Origin: Eledone cirrhosa | Taxonomy: Eukaryota > Mollusca > Cephalopoda > Octopoda > Eledonidae | Assembly: GCA_964016885.1 (NCBI GenBank) | Contig: OZ024744.1 | Location: forward strand, 119,293,197-119,357,196 | Length of the DNA: 64,000 nt | Direction of reading: 5' to 3' | Part shown: in pieces, positions 1-11,847 of the stretch | How the letters are laid out: each line of letters opens with the position of its first letter | Numbering within the stretch: the stretch's first letter is position 1 | The notes under the pieces: model-generated | Databases searched by the model: none | What the model saw: only the letters and a program-made list of their open reading frames with translations | Told to the model about the DNA's origin: nothing | Position numbers and translations under genes: made by a program

Positions 1-543
1 CTGTCAGTTACTAGTGGTCAGTTGTCAGTTACTAGTGCTCAGTTGTTAGTTAGTAGTGGTCAGTTGTCAGTTACTAGTGGTCAGTTGTCAGTTACTAGTG
101 GTCAGTTGTCAGTTACTAGTGTTCAACTGTCAGTTACTAGTGGTCAGTTGTCAGTTACTAGTGGTCAGTTGTCAGTTACTAGTGGTCAGTTGTCAGTTAC
201 AAGGGGTCAGTTGTCAGTTACTAGTGGTCAGTTGTCAGTTACTAGTGGTCAGTTGTCAGTTACTAGTGTTCAACTGTCAGTTACTAGTGGTCAGTTGTCA
301 GTTACTAGTGGTCAACTGTCAGTTACTAGTGGTCAGTTGTCAGTTACTAGTGGTCAACTGTCAGTTACTAGTGGTTAGTTGTCAGTTACTAGTGGTCAAC
401 TGTCAGTTACTAGTGGTCAGTTGTGAGTTACTAGTGGTAAGTTGTCAGTTACTAGTGGTCAGTTGTGAGTTACTAGTGGTAAGTTGTCAGTTACTAGTGG
501 TCAGTTGTGAATTACTAGTGGTCAGTTGTCAGTTACTAGTGGT
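1..543. repeat. Array 1, partial block of the short type (left edge)
   Basis: These are the 21-bp units before the first 14-bp truncated unit. The right end carries the signature of short-type blocks: units with GTGAG and GGTAAG variants (about 420-500), then a GTGAATTACTAGT unit (about 508). It matches the end of block F at about 11,305-11,847 with an offset of 11,304, so it is probably the tail of an F-like block whose start lies outside the window. Confidence 0.85.
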
Positions 544-2321
544 CAGTTACTAGCAGTCAGTTGTCAGTTACTAGCAGTCAGTTGTCAGTTACTAGTGGTC
601 AGTTGTCAGTTACTAGGGGTCAGGTGTCAGTTACTAGTGATGAGTTGTCAGTTACTAGGGGTCAGTTGTCAGTTACTAGTGGTCAACTGTTAGTTACTAG
701 TGGTCAGTTGTCAGTTACTAGTGGTCAGCTGTTAGTTACTAGTGGTCAGTTGTCAGTTACTAGTGCTCAGCTGTCAGTTACTAGTGGTCAGTTGTCAGTT
801 ACTAGTGGTCAGCTGTCAGTTACTAGTGGTCAGTTGTCAGTTACTAGTGGTCAACTGTCAGTTACTAGTGGTCAGTTGTCAGTTACTAGTGGTCAACTGT
901 CAGTTACTAGTGGTCAGTTGTCAGTTACTAGTGGTCAACTGTCAGTTACTAGTGGTCAGTTGTCAGTTACTAGTGGTCAACTGTCAGTTACTAGTGGTCA
1001 GCTGCCAGTTACTAGTGGTCAGTTGTCAGTTACTAGTGGTCAACTGTCAGTTACTAGTGGTCAGTTGTCAGTTACTAGTGGTCAACTGTCAGTTACTAGT
1101 GGTCAGTTGTCAGTTACTAGTGGTCAGCTGTCAGTTACTAGTGGTCAGTTGTCAGTTACTAGTGGTCAGCTGTCAGTTACTAGTGGTCAGTTGTCAGTTA
1201 CTAATGGTCAACTGTCAGTTACTAGTGGTCAGTTGTCAGTTACTAGTGGTCAACTGTCAGTTACTAGTGTTCAACTGTCAGTTACTAATGGTCAACTATC
1301 AGTTACTAGTGGTCAGTTGTCAGTTACTAGTGCTCAGTTGTCAGTTAGTAGTGGTCAGTTGTCAGTTACTAGTGGTCAGTTGTCAGTTACTAGTGGTCAG
1401 TTGTCAGTTACTAGTGGTCAGTTGTCAGTTACTAGTGGTCAACTGTCAGTTACTAGGGGTCAGTTGTCAGTTACTAGTGGTCAGTTGTCAGTTACTAGTT
1501 GTCAACTGTCAGTTACTAGTGGTCAGTTGTCAGTTACTAGTGGTCAGTTGTCAGTTACTAGTGGTCAGTTGTCAGTTACTAGTGGTCAGTTGTCAGTTAC
1601 TAGTGGTCAACTGTCAGTTACTAGGGGTCAGTTGTCAGTTACTAGTGGTCAGTTGTCAGTTACTAGTTGTCAACTGTCAGTTACTAGTGGTCAGTTGTCA
1701 GTTACTAGTGGTCAGTTGTCAGTTACTAGTGGTCAGTTGTCAGTTATTAGTGGTCAGTTGTCAGTTACTAGTGGTCAACTGTCAGTTACTAGTGGTCAGT
1801 TGTCAGTTACTAGTGGTCAGTTGTCAGTTACTAGTGGTCAGTTGTCAGTTACTAGGGGTCAGTTGTCAGTTACTAGTGGTCAGTTGTCAGTTACTAGTGG
1901 TCAGTTGTCAGTTACTAGTGGTCAACTGTCAGTTACTAGGGGTCAGTTGTCAGTTACTAGTGGTCAGTTGTCAGTTACTAGTTGTCAACTGTCAGTTACT
2001 AGTGGTCAGTTGTCAGTTACTAGTGGTCAGTTGTCAGTTACTAGTGGTCAGTTGTCAGTTACTAGTGGTCAGTTGTCAGTTACTAGTGGTCAACTGTCAG
2101 TTACTAGTGGTTAGTTGTCAGTTACTAGTGGTCAACTGTCAGTTACTAGTGGTCAGTTGTCAGTTACTAGTGGTCAACTGTCAGTTACTAGTGGTCAGTT
2201 GTCAATTACTAGTGGTCAGTTGTCAGTTACTAGTGGTCAGTTGTCAGTTACTAGTGGTCAGTTGTCAGTTACTAGTGGTCAGTTGTCAGTTACTAGTGGT
2301 CAGTTGTCAGTTTCTAGTGGT
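544..2321. repeat. Array 1, long block A, expanded copy (1,778 bp)
   Basis: The block opens with the 14-bp truncated unit at 544-557 and continues with 84 full units. Long-block hallmarks at the start are CAGGTGTCAG, then AGTGATGAG, then AGGGGTCAG and two CTGTTAG units. At the right end the unit reads GTTTCTAGT (about 2,310). It is 189 bp, exactly nine units, longer than the A copies at 3,008, 11,848 and 14,123. Most of the extra length is a further repetition of the module with AGGGGTCAG and AGTTGTCAAC units. Confidence 0.85.
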
Positions 2322-3007
2322 CAGTTACTAGCAGTCAGTTGTCAGTTACTAGCAGTCAGTTGTCAGTAACTAGTGGTCAGTTGTCAGTTACTAGTGGTCA
2401 ACTGTCAGTTACTAGGGGTCAGTTGTCAGTTACTAGTGGTCAGTTGTCAGTTACTAGTGGTCAGTTGTCAGTTACTAGTGGTCAGTTGTCAGTTACTAGT
2501 GGTCAGTTGTCAGTTACTAGTGGTCAGTTGTCAGTTACTAGTGGTCAACTGTCAGTTACTAGTGGTTAGTTGTCAGTTACTAGTGTTCAACTGTCAGTTA
2601 CTAGTGGTCAGTTGTCAGTTACTAGTGGTCAGTTGTCAGTTACTAGTGGTCAGTTGTCAGTTACAAGGGGTCAGTTGTCAGTTACTAGTGGTCAGTTGTC
2701 AGTTACTAGTGGTCAGTTGTCAGTTACTAGTGTTCAACTGTCAGTTACTAGTGGTCAGTTGTCAGTTACTAGTGGTCAACTGTCAGTTACTAGTGGTCAG
2801 TTGTCAGTTACTAGTGGTCAACTGTCAGTTACTAGTGGTTAGTTGTCAGTTACTAGTGGTCAACTGTCAGTTACTAGTGGTCAGTTGTGAGTTACTAGTG
2901 GTAAGTTCTCAGTTACTAGTCGTCAGTTGTGAGTTACTAGTGGTAAGTTGTCAGTTACTAGTGGTCAGTTGTGAATTACTAGTGGTCAGTTGTCAGTTAC
3001 TAGTGGT
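2322..3007. repeat. Array 1, short block D (686 bp)
   Basis: One 14-bp truncated unit plus 32 full units. The right end carries the short-type signature: GTGAG/GGTAAG units followed by GTGAATTACTAGT. It contains one ACAAGGGGTCAG unit (about 2,664). It is nearly identical to 13,437-14,122 (offset 11,115). One visible difference is AGTCGTCAG near 2,920 against AGTGGTCAG in the other copy. Confidence 0.85.
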
Positions 3008-4596
3008 CAGTTACTAGCAGTCAGTTGTCAGTTACTAGCAGTCAGTTGTCAGTTACTAGTGGTCAGTTGTCAGTTACTAGGAGTCAGGTGTCAGTTACTA
3101 GTGATGAGTTGTCAGTTACTAGGGGTCAGTTGTCAGTTACTAGTGGTCAACTGTTAGTTACTAGTGGTCAGTTGTCAGTTACTAGTGGTCAGCTGTTAGT
3201 TACTAGTGGTCAGTTGTCAGTTACTAGTGGTCAGCTGTCAGTTACTAGTGGTCAGCTGTCAGTTACTAGTGCTCAGCTGTCAGTTACTAGTGGTCAGTTG
3301 TCAGTTACTAGTGGTCAGCTGTCAGTTACTAGTGGTCAGTTGTCAGTTACTAGTGGTCAACTGTCAGTTACTAGTGGTCAGTTGTCAGTTACTAGTGGTC
3401 AACTGTCAGTTACTAGTGGTCAGTTGTCAGTTACTAGTGGTCAACTGTCAGTTACTAGTGGTCAGCTGCCAGTTACTAGTGGTCAGTTGTCAGTTACTAG
3501 TGGTCAACTGTCAGTTACTAGTGGTCAGTTGTCAGTTACTAGTGGTCAACTGTCAGTTACTAGTGGTCAGTTGTCAGTTACTAGTGGTGAGCTGTCAGTT
3601 ACTAGTGGTCAGTTGTCAGTTACTAGTGGTCAGCTGTCAGTTACTAGTGGTCAGTTGTCAGTTACTAATGGTCAACTGTCAGTTACTAGTGGTCAGTTGT
3701 CAGTTACTAGTGGTCAACTGTCAGTTACTAGTGTTCAACTGTCAGTTACTAATGGTCAACTATCAGTTACTAGTGGTCAGTTGTCAGTTACTAGTGCTCA
3801 GTTGTCAGTTAGTAGTGGTCAGTTGTCAGTTACTAGTGGTCAGTTGTCAGTTACTAGTGGTCAGTTGTCAGTTACTAGTGGTCAGTTGTCAGTTACTAGT
3901 GGTCAACTGTCAGTTACTAGGGGTCAGTTGTCAGTTACTAGTGGTCAGTTGTCAGTTACTAGTTGTCAACTGTCAGTTACTAGTGGTCAGTTGTCAGTTA
4001 CTAGTGGTCAGTTGTCAGTTACTAGTGGTCAGTTGTCAGTTACTAGTGGTCAGTTGTCAGTTACTAGTGGTCAACTGTCAGTTACTAGGGGTCAGTTGTC
4101 AGTTACTAGTGGTCAGTTGTCAGTTACTAGTTGTCAACTGTCAGTTACTAGTGGTCAGTTGTCAGTTACTAGTGGTCAGTTGTCAGTTACTAGTGGTCAG
4201 TTGTCAGTTATTAGTGGTCAGTTGTCAGTTACTAGTGGTCAACTGTCAGTTACTAGTGGTCAGTTGTCAGTTACTAGTGGTCAGTTGTCAGTTACTAGTG
4301 GTCAGTTGTCAGTTACTAGGGGTCAGTTGTCAGTTACTAGTGGTCAGTTGTCAGTTACTAGTGTTCAACTGTCAGTTACTAGTGGTTAGTTGTCAGTTAC
4401 TAGTGGTCAACTGTCAGTTACTAGTGGTCAGTTGTCAGTTACTAGTGGTCAACTGTCAGTTACTAGTGGTCAGTTGTCAATTACTAGTGGTCAGTTGTCA
4501 GTTACTAGTGGTCAGTTGTCAGTTACTAGTGGTCAGTTGTCAGTTACTAGTGGTCAGTTGTCAGTTACTAGTGGTCAGTTGTCAGTTTCTAGTGGT
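3008..4596. repeat. Array 1, long block A (1,589 bp)
   Basis: One 14-bp unit plus 75 full units, ending in the GTTTCTAGT unit. It matches the A blocks at 11,848 and 14,123 in length and variant order. An AGGAGTCAGG variant near 3,078 is shared only with the copy at 14,123, which supports pairing these two in the 11.1-kb duplication. Confidence 0.85.
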
Positions 4597-5681
4597 CAGT
4601 TACTAGCAGTCAGTTGTCAGTTACTAGCAGTCAGTTGTCAGTTACTAGTGGTCAGTTGTCAGTTACTAGGGGTCAGGTGTCAGTTACTAGTGATGAGTTG
4701 TCAGTTACTACGGGTCAGTTGTCAGTTACTAGTGGTCAACTGTCAGTTACTAGTGGTCAGTTGTCAGTTACTAGTGGTCAGTTGTCAGTTAGTAGTGGTC
4801 AGCTGTCAGTTACTAGTGGTCAGTTGTCAGTTACTAGTGGTCAGTTGTCAGTTACTAGTGGTCAGTTGTCAGTTACTAGGGGTCAGTTGTCAGTTACTAG
4901 TGGTCAACTGTCAGTTACTAGTGGTCAGTTGTCAGTTACTAGTGGTCAGCTGTCAGTTACTAGTGGTCAGTTGTCAGTTACTAGTGGTCAGCTGTCAGTT
5001 ACTAGTGGTCAACTGTCAGTTACTAGTGGTCAGTTGTCAGTTACTAGTGGTCAGTTGTCAGTTACTAGTGGTCAGCTGTCAGTTACTAGTGGTCAGTTGT
5101 CAGTTACTAGTGGTCAGTTGTCAGTTACTAGTGGTCAGCTGTCAGTTACTAGTGGTCAACTGTCAGTTACTAGTGGTTAGTTGTCAGTTACTAGTGGTCA
5201 ACTGTCAGTTACTAGTGGTCAGTTGTCAGTTACTAGTGCTCAGTTGTCAGTTAGTAGTGGTCAGTTGTCAGTTACTAGTGGTCAGTTGTCAGTTACTAGT
5301 GGTCAGTTGTCAGTTACTAGTGTTCAACTGTCAGTTACTAGTGGTCAGTTGTCAGTTACTAGTGGTCAGTTGTCAGTTACAAGGGGTCAGTTGTCAGTTA
5401 CTAGTGGTCAGTTGTCAGTTACTAGTGGTCAGTTGTCAGTTACTAGTGTTCAACTGTCAGTTACTAGTGGTCAGTTTTCAGTTACTAGTGGTCAACTGTC
5501 AGTTACTAGTGGTCAGTTGTCAGTTACTAGTGGTCAACTGTCAGTTACTAGTGGTTAGTTGTCAGTTACTAGTGGTCAACTGTCAGTTACTAGGGGTCAG
5601 TTGTGAGTTACTAGTGGTAAGTTGTCAGTTACTAGTGGTCAGTTGTGAATTACTAGTGGTCAGTTGTCAGTTACTAGTGGT
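4597..5681. repeat. Array 1, short block B (1,085 bp)
   Basis: One 14-bp unit plus 51 full units. Diagnostic variants are ACTACGGGTCAG near the start (about 4,707), one ACAAGGGGTCAG unit and a CAGTTTTCAG unit (about 5,471), with the GTGAATT signature at the right end. The same block recurs at 6,956, 15,712 and 18,071 with identical length. Confidence 0.85.
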
Positions 5682-6955
5682 CAGTTACTAGCAGTCAGTT
5701 GTCAGTTACTAGCAGTCAGTTGTCAGTTACTAGTGGTCAGTTGTCAGTTACTAGGGGTCAGGTGTCAGTTACTAGTGATGAGTTGTCAGTTACTAGGGGT
5801 CAGTTGTCAGTTACTAGTGGTCAACTGTTAGTTACTAGTGGTCAGTTGTCAGTTACTAGTGGTCAGCTGTTAGTTACTAGTGGTCAGTTGTCAGTTACTA
5901 GTGCTCAGCTGTCAGTTACTAGTGGTCAGTTGTCAGTTACTAGTGGTCAGCTGTCAGTTACTAGTGGTCAGTTGTCAGTTACTAGTGGTCAACTGTCAGT
6001 TACTAGTGGTCAGTTGTCAGTTACTAGTGGTCAACTGTCAGTTACTAGTGGTCAGTTGTCAGTTACTTGTGGTCAACTGCCAGTTACTAGTGGTCAGCTG
6101 TCAGTTACTAGTGGTCAACTGTCAGTTACTAGTGGTCAGCTGTCAGTTACTAGTGGTCAGTTGTCAGTTACTAGTGGTCAACTGTCAGTTACTAGTGGTC
6201 AGTTGTCAGTTACTAGTGGTCAACTGTCAGTTACTAGTGGTCAGTTGTCAGTTACTAGTGGTCAGCTGTCAGTTACTAGTGGTCAGTTGTCAGTTACTAG
6301 TGGTCAGCTGTCAGTTACTAGTGGTCAGTTGTCAGTTACTAGTGGTCAACTGTCAGTTACTAGTGGTCAGTTGTCAGTTACTAGTGGTCAACTGTCAGTT
6401 ACTAGTGTTCAACTGTCAGTTACTAGTGGTCAACTGTCAGTTACTAGTGGTCAGTTGTCAGTTACTAGTGCTCAGTTGTCAGTTAGTAGTGGTCAGTTGT
6501 CAGTTACTAGTGGTCAGTTGTCAGTTACTAGTGGTCAGTTGTCAGTTACTAGTGGTCAGTTGTCAGTTACTAGTGGTCAACTGTCAGTTACTAGGGGTCA
6601 GTTGTCAGTTACTAGTGGTCAGTTGTCAGTTACTAGTGGTCAGTTGTCAGTTACTAGTGGTCAGTTGTCAGTTACTAGTGGTCAGTTGTCAGTTACTAGT
6701 GGTCAGTTGTCAGTTACTAGTGGTCAACTGTCAGTTACTAGTGGTTAGTTGTCAGTTACTAGTGGTCAACTGTCAGTTACTAGTGGTCAGTTGTCAGTTA
6801 CTAGTGGTCAACTGTCAGTTACTAGTGGTCAGTTGTCAATTACTAGTGGTCAGTTGTCAGTTACTAGTGGTCAGTTGTCAGTTACTAGTGGTCAGTTGTC
6901 AGTTACTAGTGGTCAGTTGTCAGTTACTAGTGGTCAGTTGTCAGTTTCTAGTGGT
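5682..6955. repeat. Array 1, long block C (1,274 bp)
   Basis: One 14-bp unit plus 60 full units. It has the long-block start, then a unique ACTTGTGGTCAACTGCCAG pair (about 6,064), and ends with GTTTCTAGT. It recurs at 16,797-18,070 at an offset of 11,115. Confidence 0.85.
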
Positions 6956-8040
6956 CAGTTACTAGCAGTCAGTTGTCAGTTACTAGCAGTCAGTTGTCAG
7001 TTACTAGTGGTCAGTTGTCAGTTACTAGGGGTCAGGTGTCAGTTACTAGTGATGAGTTGTCAGTTACTACGGGTCAGTTGTCAGTTACTAATGGTCAACT
7101 GTCAGTTACTAGTGGTCAGTTGTCAGTTACTAGTGGTCAGTTGTCAGTTAGTAGTGGTCAGCTGTCAGTTACTAGTGGTCAGTTGTCAGTTACTAGTGGT
7201 CAGTTGTCAGTTACTAGTGGTCAGTTGTCAGTTACTAGGGGTCAGTTGTCAGTTACTAGTGGTCAACTGTCAGTTACTAGTGGTCAGTTGTCAGTTACTA
7301 GTGGTCAGCTGTCAGTTACTAGTGGTCAGTTGTCAGTTACTAGTGGTCAGCTGTCAGTTACTAGTGGTCAACTGTCAGTTACTAGTGGTCAGTTGTCAGT
7401 TACTAGTGGTCAGTTGTCAGTTACTAGTGGTCAGCTGTCAGTTACTAGTGGTCAGTTGTCAGTTACAAGTGGTCAGTTGTCAGATACTAGTGGTCAGCTG
7501 TCAGTTACTAGTGGTCAACTGTCAGTTACTAGTGGTTAGTTGTCAGTTACTAGTGGTCAACTGTCAGTTACTAGTGGTCAGTTGTCAGTTACTAGTGCTC
7601 AGTTGTCAGTTAGTAGTGGTCAGTTGTCAGTTACTAGTGGTCAGTTGTCAGTTACTAGTGGTCAGTTGTCAGTTACTAGTGTTCAACTGTCAGTTACTAG
7701 TGGTCAGTTGTCAGTTACTAGTGGTCAGTTGTCAGTTACAAGGGGTCAGTTGTCAGTTACTAGTGGTCAGTTGTCAGTTACTAGTGGTCAGTTGTCAGTT
7801 ACTAGTGTTCAACTGTCAGTTACTAGTGGTCAGTTTTCAGTTACTAGTGGTCAACTGTCAGTTACTAGTGGTCAGTTGTCAGTTACTAGTGGTCAACTGT
7901 CAGTTACTAGTGGTTAGTTGTCAGTTACTAGTGGTCAACTGTCAGTTACTAGGGGTCAGTTGTGAGTTACTAGTGGTAAGTTGTCAGTTACTAGTGGTCA
8001 GTTGTGAATTACTAGTGGTCAGTTGTCAGTTACTAGTGGT
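6956..8040. repeat. Array 1, short block B, second copy (1,085 bp)
   Basis: Same length and variant order as 4,597-5,681, at a period of 2,359 bp. Private differences include ACTAATGGTCAAC near 7,087, an ACAAGT unit near 7,465 and CAGATAC near 7,482. These are absent from its partner at 18,071 and so arose after the large duplication. Confidence 0.85.
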
Positions 8041-9670
8041 CAGTTACTAGCAGTCAGTTGTCAGTTACTAGCAGTCAGTTGTCAGTTACTAGTGGTCAGT
8101 TGTCAGTTACTAGGGGTCAGGTGTCAGTTACTAGTGATGAGTTGTCAGTTACTAGGGTCAGTTGTCAGTTACTAGTGGTCAACTGTTAGTTACTAGTGGT
8201 CAGTTGTCAGTTACTAGTGGTCAGCTGTTAGTTACTAGTGGTCAGTTGTCAGTTACTAGTGCTCAGCTGTCAGTTACTAGTGGTCAGTTGTCAGTTACTA
8301 GTGGTCAGCTGTCAGTTACTAGTGGTCAGTTGTCAGTTACTAGTGGTCAACTGTCAGTTACTAGTGGTCAGTTGTCAGTTACTAGTGGTCAACTGTCAGT
8401 TACTAGTGGTCAGTTGTCAGTTACTTGTGGTCAACTGCCAGTTACTAGTGGTCAGCTGTCAGTTACTAGTGGTCAACTGTCAGTTACTAGTGGTCAGCTG
8501 TCAGTTACTAGTGGTCAGTTGTCAGTTACTAGTGGTCAACTGTCAGTTACTAGTGGTCAGTTGTCAGTTACTAGTGGTCAACTGTCAGTTACTAGTGGTC
8601 AGTTGTCAGTTACTAGTGGTCAGCTGTCAGTTACTAGTGGTCAGTTGTCAGTTACTAGTGGTCAGCTGTCAGTTACTAGTGGTCAGTTGTCAGTTACTAG
8701 TGGTCAACTGTCAGTTACTAGTGGTCAGTTGTCAGTTACTAGTGGTCAACTGTCAGTTACTAGTGTTCAACTGTCAGTTACTAGTGGTCAACTGTCAGTT
8801 ACTAGTGGTCAGTTGTCAGTTACTAGTGCTCAGTTGTCAGTTAGTAGTGGTCAGTTGTCAGTTACTAGTGGTCAGTTGTCAGTTACTAGTGGTCAGTTGT
8901 CAGTTACTAGTGGTCAGTTGTCAGTTACTAGTGGTCAACTGTCAGTTACTAGGGGTCAGTTGTCAGTTACTAGTGGTCAGTTGTCAGTTACTAGTGGTCA
9001 GTTGTCAGTTACTAGTGGTCAGTTGTCAGTTACTAGTGGTCAGTTGTCAGTTACTAGTGGTCAGTTGTCAGTTACTAGTGGTCAACTGTCAGTTACTAGG
9101 GGTCAGTTGTCAGTTACTAGTGGTGAGTTGTCAGTTACTAGTTGTCAACTGTCAGTTACTAGTGGTCAGTTGTCAGTTACTAGTGGTCAGTTGTCAGTTA
9201 CTAGTGGTCAGTTGTCAGTTACTAGTGGTCAGTTGTCAGTTACTAGTGGTCAACTGTCAGTTACTAGTGGTCAGTTGTCAGTTACTAGTGGTCAGTTGTC
9301 AGTTACTAGGGGTCAGTTGTCAGTTACTAGGGGTCAGTTGTCAGTTACTAGTGGTCAGTTGTCAGTTACTAGTGTTCAACTGTCAGTTACTAGTGGTTAG
9401 TTGTCAGTTACTAGTGGTCAACTGTCAGTTACTAGTGGTCAGTTGTCATTTACTAGTGGTCAACTGTCAGTTACTAGTGGTCAGTTGTCAGTTACTAGTG
9501 GTCAACTGTCAGTTACTAGTGGTTATTTGTCAGTTACTAGTGGTCAGTTGTCAGTTACTAGTGGTCAGTTGTCAGTTACTAGTGGTCAGTTGTCAGTTAC
9601 TAGTGTTCAACTGTCAGTTACTAGTGGTCAGTTGTCAGTTACTAGTGGTCAGTTGTCAGTTTCTAGTGGT
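8041..9670. repeat. Array 1, long block E (1,630 bp, one base short)
   Basis: Long-type block with the ACTTGTGG unit of block C near its start and the GTTTCTAGT unit at its end. It has a unique GGTTATTTGTCAG unit (about 9,522) and GTCATTTAC (about 9,446). It is 1,630 bp against 1,631 in the copy at 19,156, because a run of four G is reduced to three at 8,155-8,157. That deletion breaks the 21-bp phase. Confidence 0.85.
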
Positions 9671-11847
9671 CAGTTACTAGCAGTCAGTTGTCAGTTACTA
9701 GCAGTCAGTTGTCAGTTACTAGTGGTCAGTTGTCCGTTACTAGGGGTCAGGTGTCAGTTACTAGGGGTCAGGTGTCAGTTACTACGGGTCAGTTGTCAGT
9801 TACTAGTGGTCAACTGTCAGTTACTAGTGGTCAGTTTATCAGTTACTAGTGGTCAGTTGTCAGTTACTAGTGGTCAGCTGTCAGTTACTAGTGGTCAGTT
9901 GTCAGTTACTAGTGGTTAGTTGTAAGTTACTAGTGGTCAGTTGTCTGTTACTAGTGGTCAACTGTTAGTTACTAGTGGTCAGTTGTCAGTTTGTAGTGGT
10001 CAGCTGTCAGTTACTAGTGGTCAGTTGTCAGTTACTAGTGGTCAGTTGTAAGTTACTAGTGGTCAGTTGTCTGTTACTAGTGGTCAACTGTCAGTTACTA
10101 GTGGTCAGTTGTCAGTTTGTAGTGGTCAGCTGTCAGTTACTAGTGGTCAGCTGTCAGTTACTAGTGGTCAACTGTCAGTTACTAGTGGTTAGTTGTCAGT
10201 TACTAGTGGTCAGCTGTCAGTTACTAGTGGTCAGTTGTCAGTTACTAGTGGTCAACTGTCAGTTACTAGTGGTCAGTTGTCAGTTACTAGTGGTCAACTG
10301 TCAGTTACTAGTGGTCAGTTGTCAGTTACTAGTGGTCAGCTGTCAGTTACTAGTGGTCAGTTGTCAGTTACTAGTGGTCAGCTGTCAGTTACTAGTGGTC
10401 AGTTGTCAGTTACTAGTGGTCAACTGTCAGTTACTAGTGGTCAGTTGTCAGTTACTAGTGGTCAACTGTCAGTTACTAGTGTTCAACTGTCAGTTACTAG
10501 TGGTCAACTGTCAGTTACTAGTGGTCAGTTGTCAGTTACTAGTGCTCAGTTGTCAGTTAGTAGTGGTCAGTTGTCAGTTACTAGTGGTCAGTTGTCAGTT
10601 ACTAGTGGTCAGTTGTCAGTTACTAGTGGTCAGTTGTCAGTTACTAGTGGTCAACTGTCAGTTACTAGGGGTCAGTTGTCAGTTACTAGTGGTCAGTTGT
10701 CAGTTACTAGTGGTCAGTTGTCAGTTACTAGTGGTCAGTTGTCAGTTACTAGTGGTCAGTTGTCAGTTACTAGTGGTCAGTTGTCAGTTACTAGTGGTCA
10801 GTTGCCAGTTACTAGTGGTTAGTTGTCAGTTACTAGTGGTCAACTGTCAGTTACTAGTGGTCAGTTGTCAGTTAATAGTAGTCAGTTGTGAGTTCTAGTG
10901 GTCAGTTGTCAGTTACTAGTGGTCAGCTGTCAGTTACTAGTGGTCAGTTGTCAGTTACTAGTGGTCAGTTGTCAGTTACTAGGGGTCAGTTGTCAGTTAC
11001 TAGTTGTCAACTGTCAGTTACTAGTGGTCAGTTGTCAGTTACTAGTGGTCAGCTGTCAGTTACTAGTGGTCAGTTGTCAGTTACTAGTGGTCAGTTGTCA
11101 GTTACTAGTGGTCAACTGTCAGTTACTAGTGGTCAGTTGTCAGTTACTAGTGGTCAGTTGTCAGTTACTAGTGGTCATCTGTCAGTTACTAGTGGTCAGT
11201 TGTCAGTTACTAGTGGTCAGTTGTCAGTTACTAGTGGTCAGCTGTCAGTTACTAGTGGTCAACTGTCAGTTACTAGTGGTTAGTTGTCAGTTACTAGTAG
11301 TCAACTGTCAGTTACTAGTGGTCAGTTGTCAGTTACTAGTGCTCAGTTGTTAGTTAGTAGTGGTCAGTTGTCAGTTACTAGTGGTCAGTTGTCAGTTACT
11401 AGTGGTCAGTTGTCAGTTACTAGTGTTCAACTGTCAGTTACTAGTGGTCAGTTGTCAGTTACTAGTGGTCAGTTGTCAGTTACTAGTGGTCAGTTGTCAG
11501 TTACAAGGGGTCAGTTGTCAGTTACTAGTGGTCAGTTGTCAGTTACTAGTGGTCAGTTGTCAGTTACTAGTGTTCAACTGTCAGTTACTAGTGGTCAGTT
11601 GTCAGTTACTAGTGGTCAACTGTCAGTTACTAGTGGTCAGTTGTCAGTTACTAGTGGTCAACTGTCAGTTACTAGTGGTTAGTTGTCAGTTACTAGTGGT
11701 CAACTGTCAGTTACTAGTGGTCAGTTGTGAGTTACTAGTGGTAAGTTGTCAGTTACTAGTGGTCAGTTGTGAGTTACTAGTGGTAAGTTGTCAGTTACTA
11801 GTGGTCAGTTGTGAATTACTAGTGGTCAGTTGTCAGTTACTAGTGGT
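9671..11847. repeat. Array 1, composite short block F (2,177 bp) with an internalised edge
   Basis: The first part (9,671 to about 10,235) contains unusually diverged units: GTCCGTTAC, CAGTTTATCAG (one extra base, about 9,833), GTCTGTTAC, CAGTTTGTAG and GTTGTAAGTTAC. These match the true right edge of the array at 20,787-21,355. From about 10,235 the units are interior-like: a stretch like block C, a second irregular spot with GTTAATAGTAG and a one-base deletion at about 10,871-10,895, then a stretch like block B ending in the GTGAATT signature. The extra base and the missing base cancel, so the block keeps the 21n+14 length. Confidence 0.8.

Noticed and set aside
370..380. GGTTAG units as telomeric repeat traces
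   Set aside because: Only a single hexamer at a time, arising from one C-to-T change in GGTCAG; no tandem TTAGGG.
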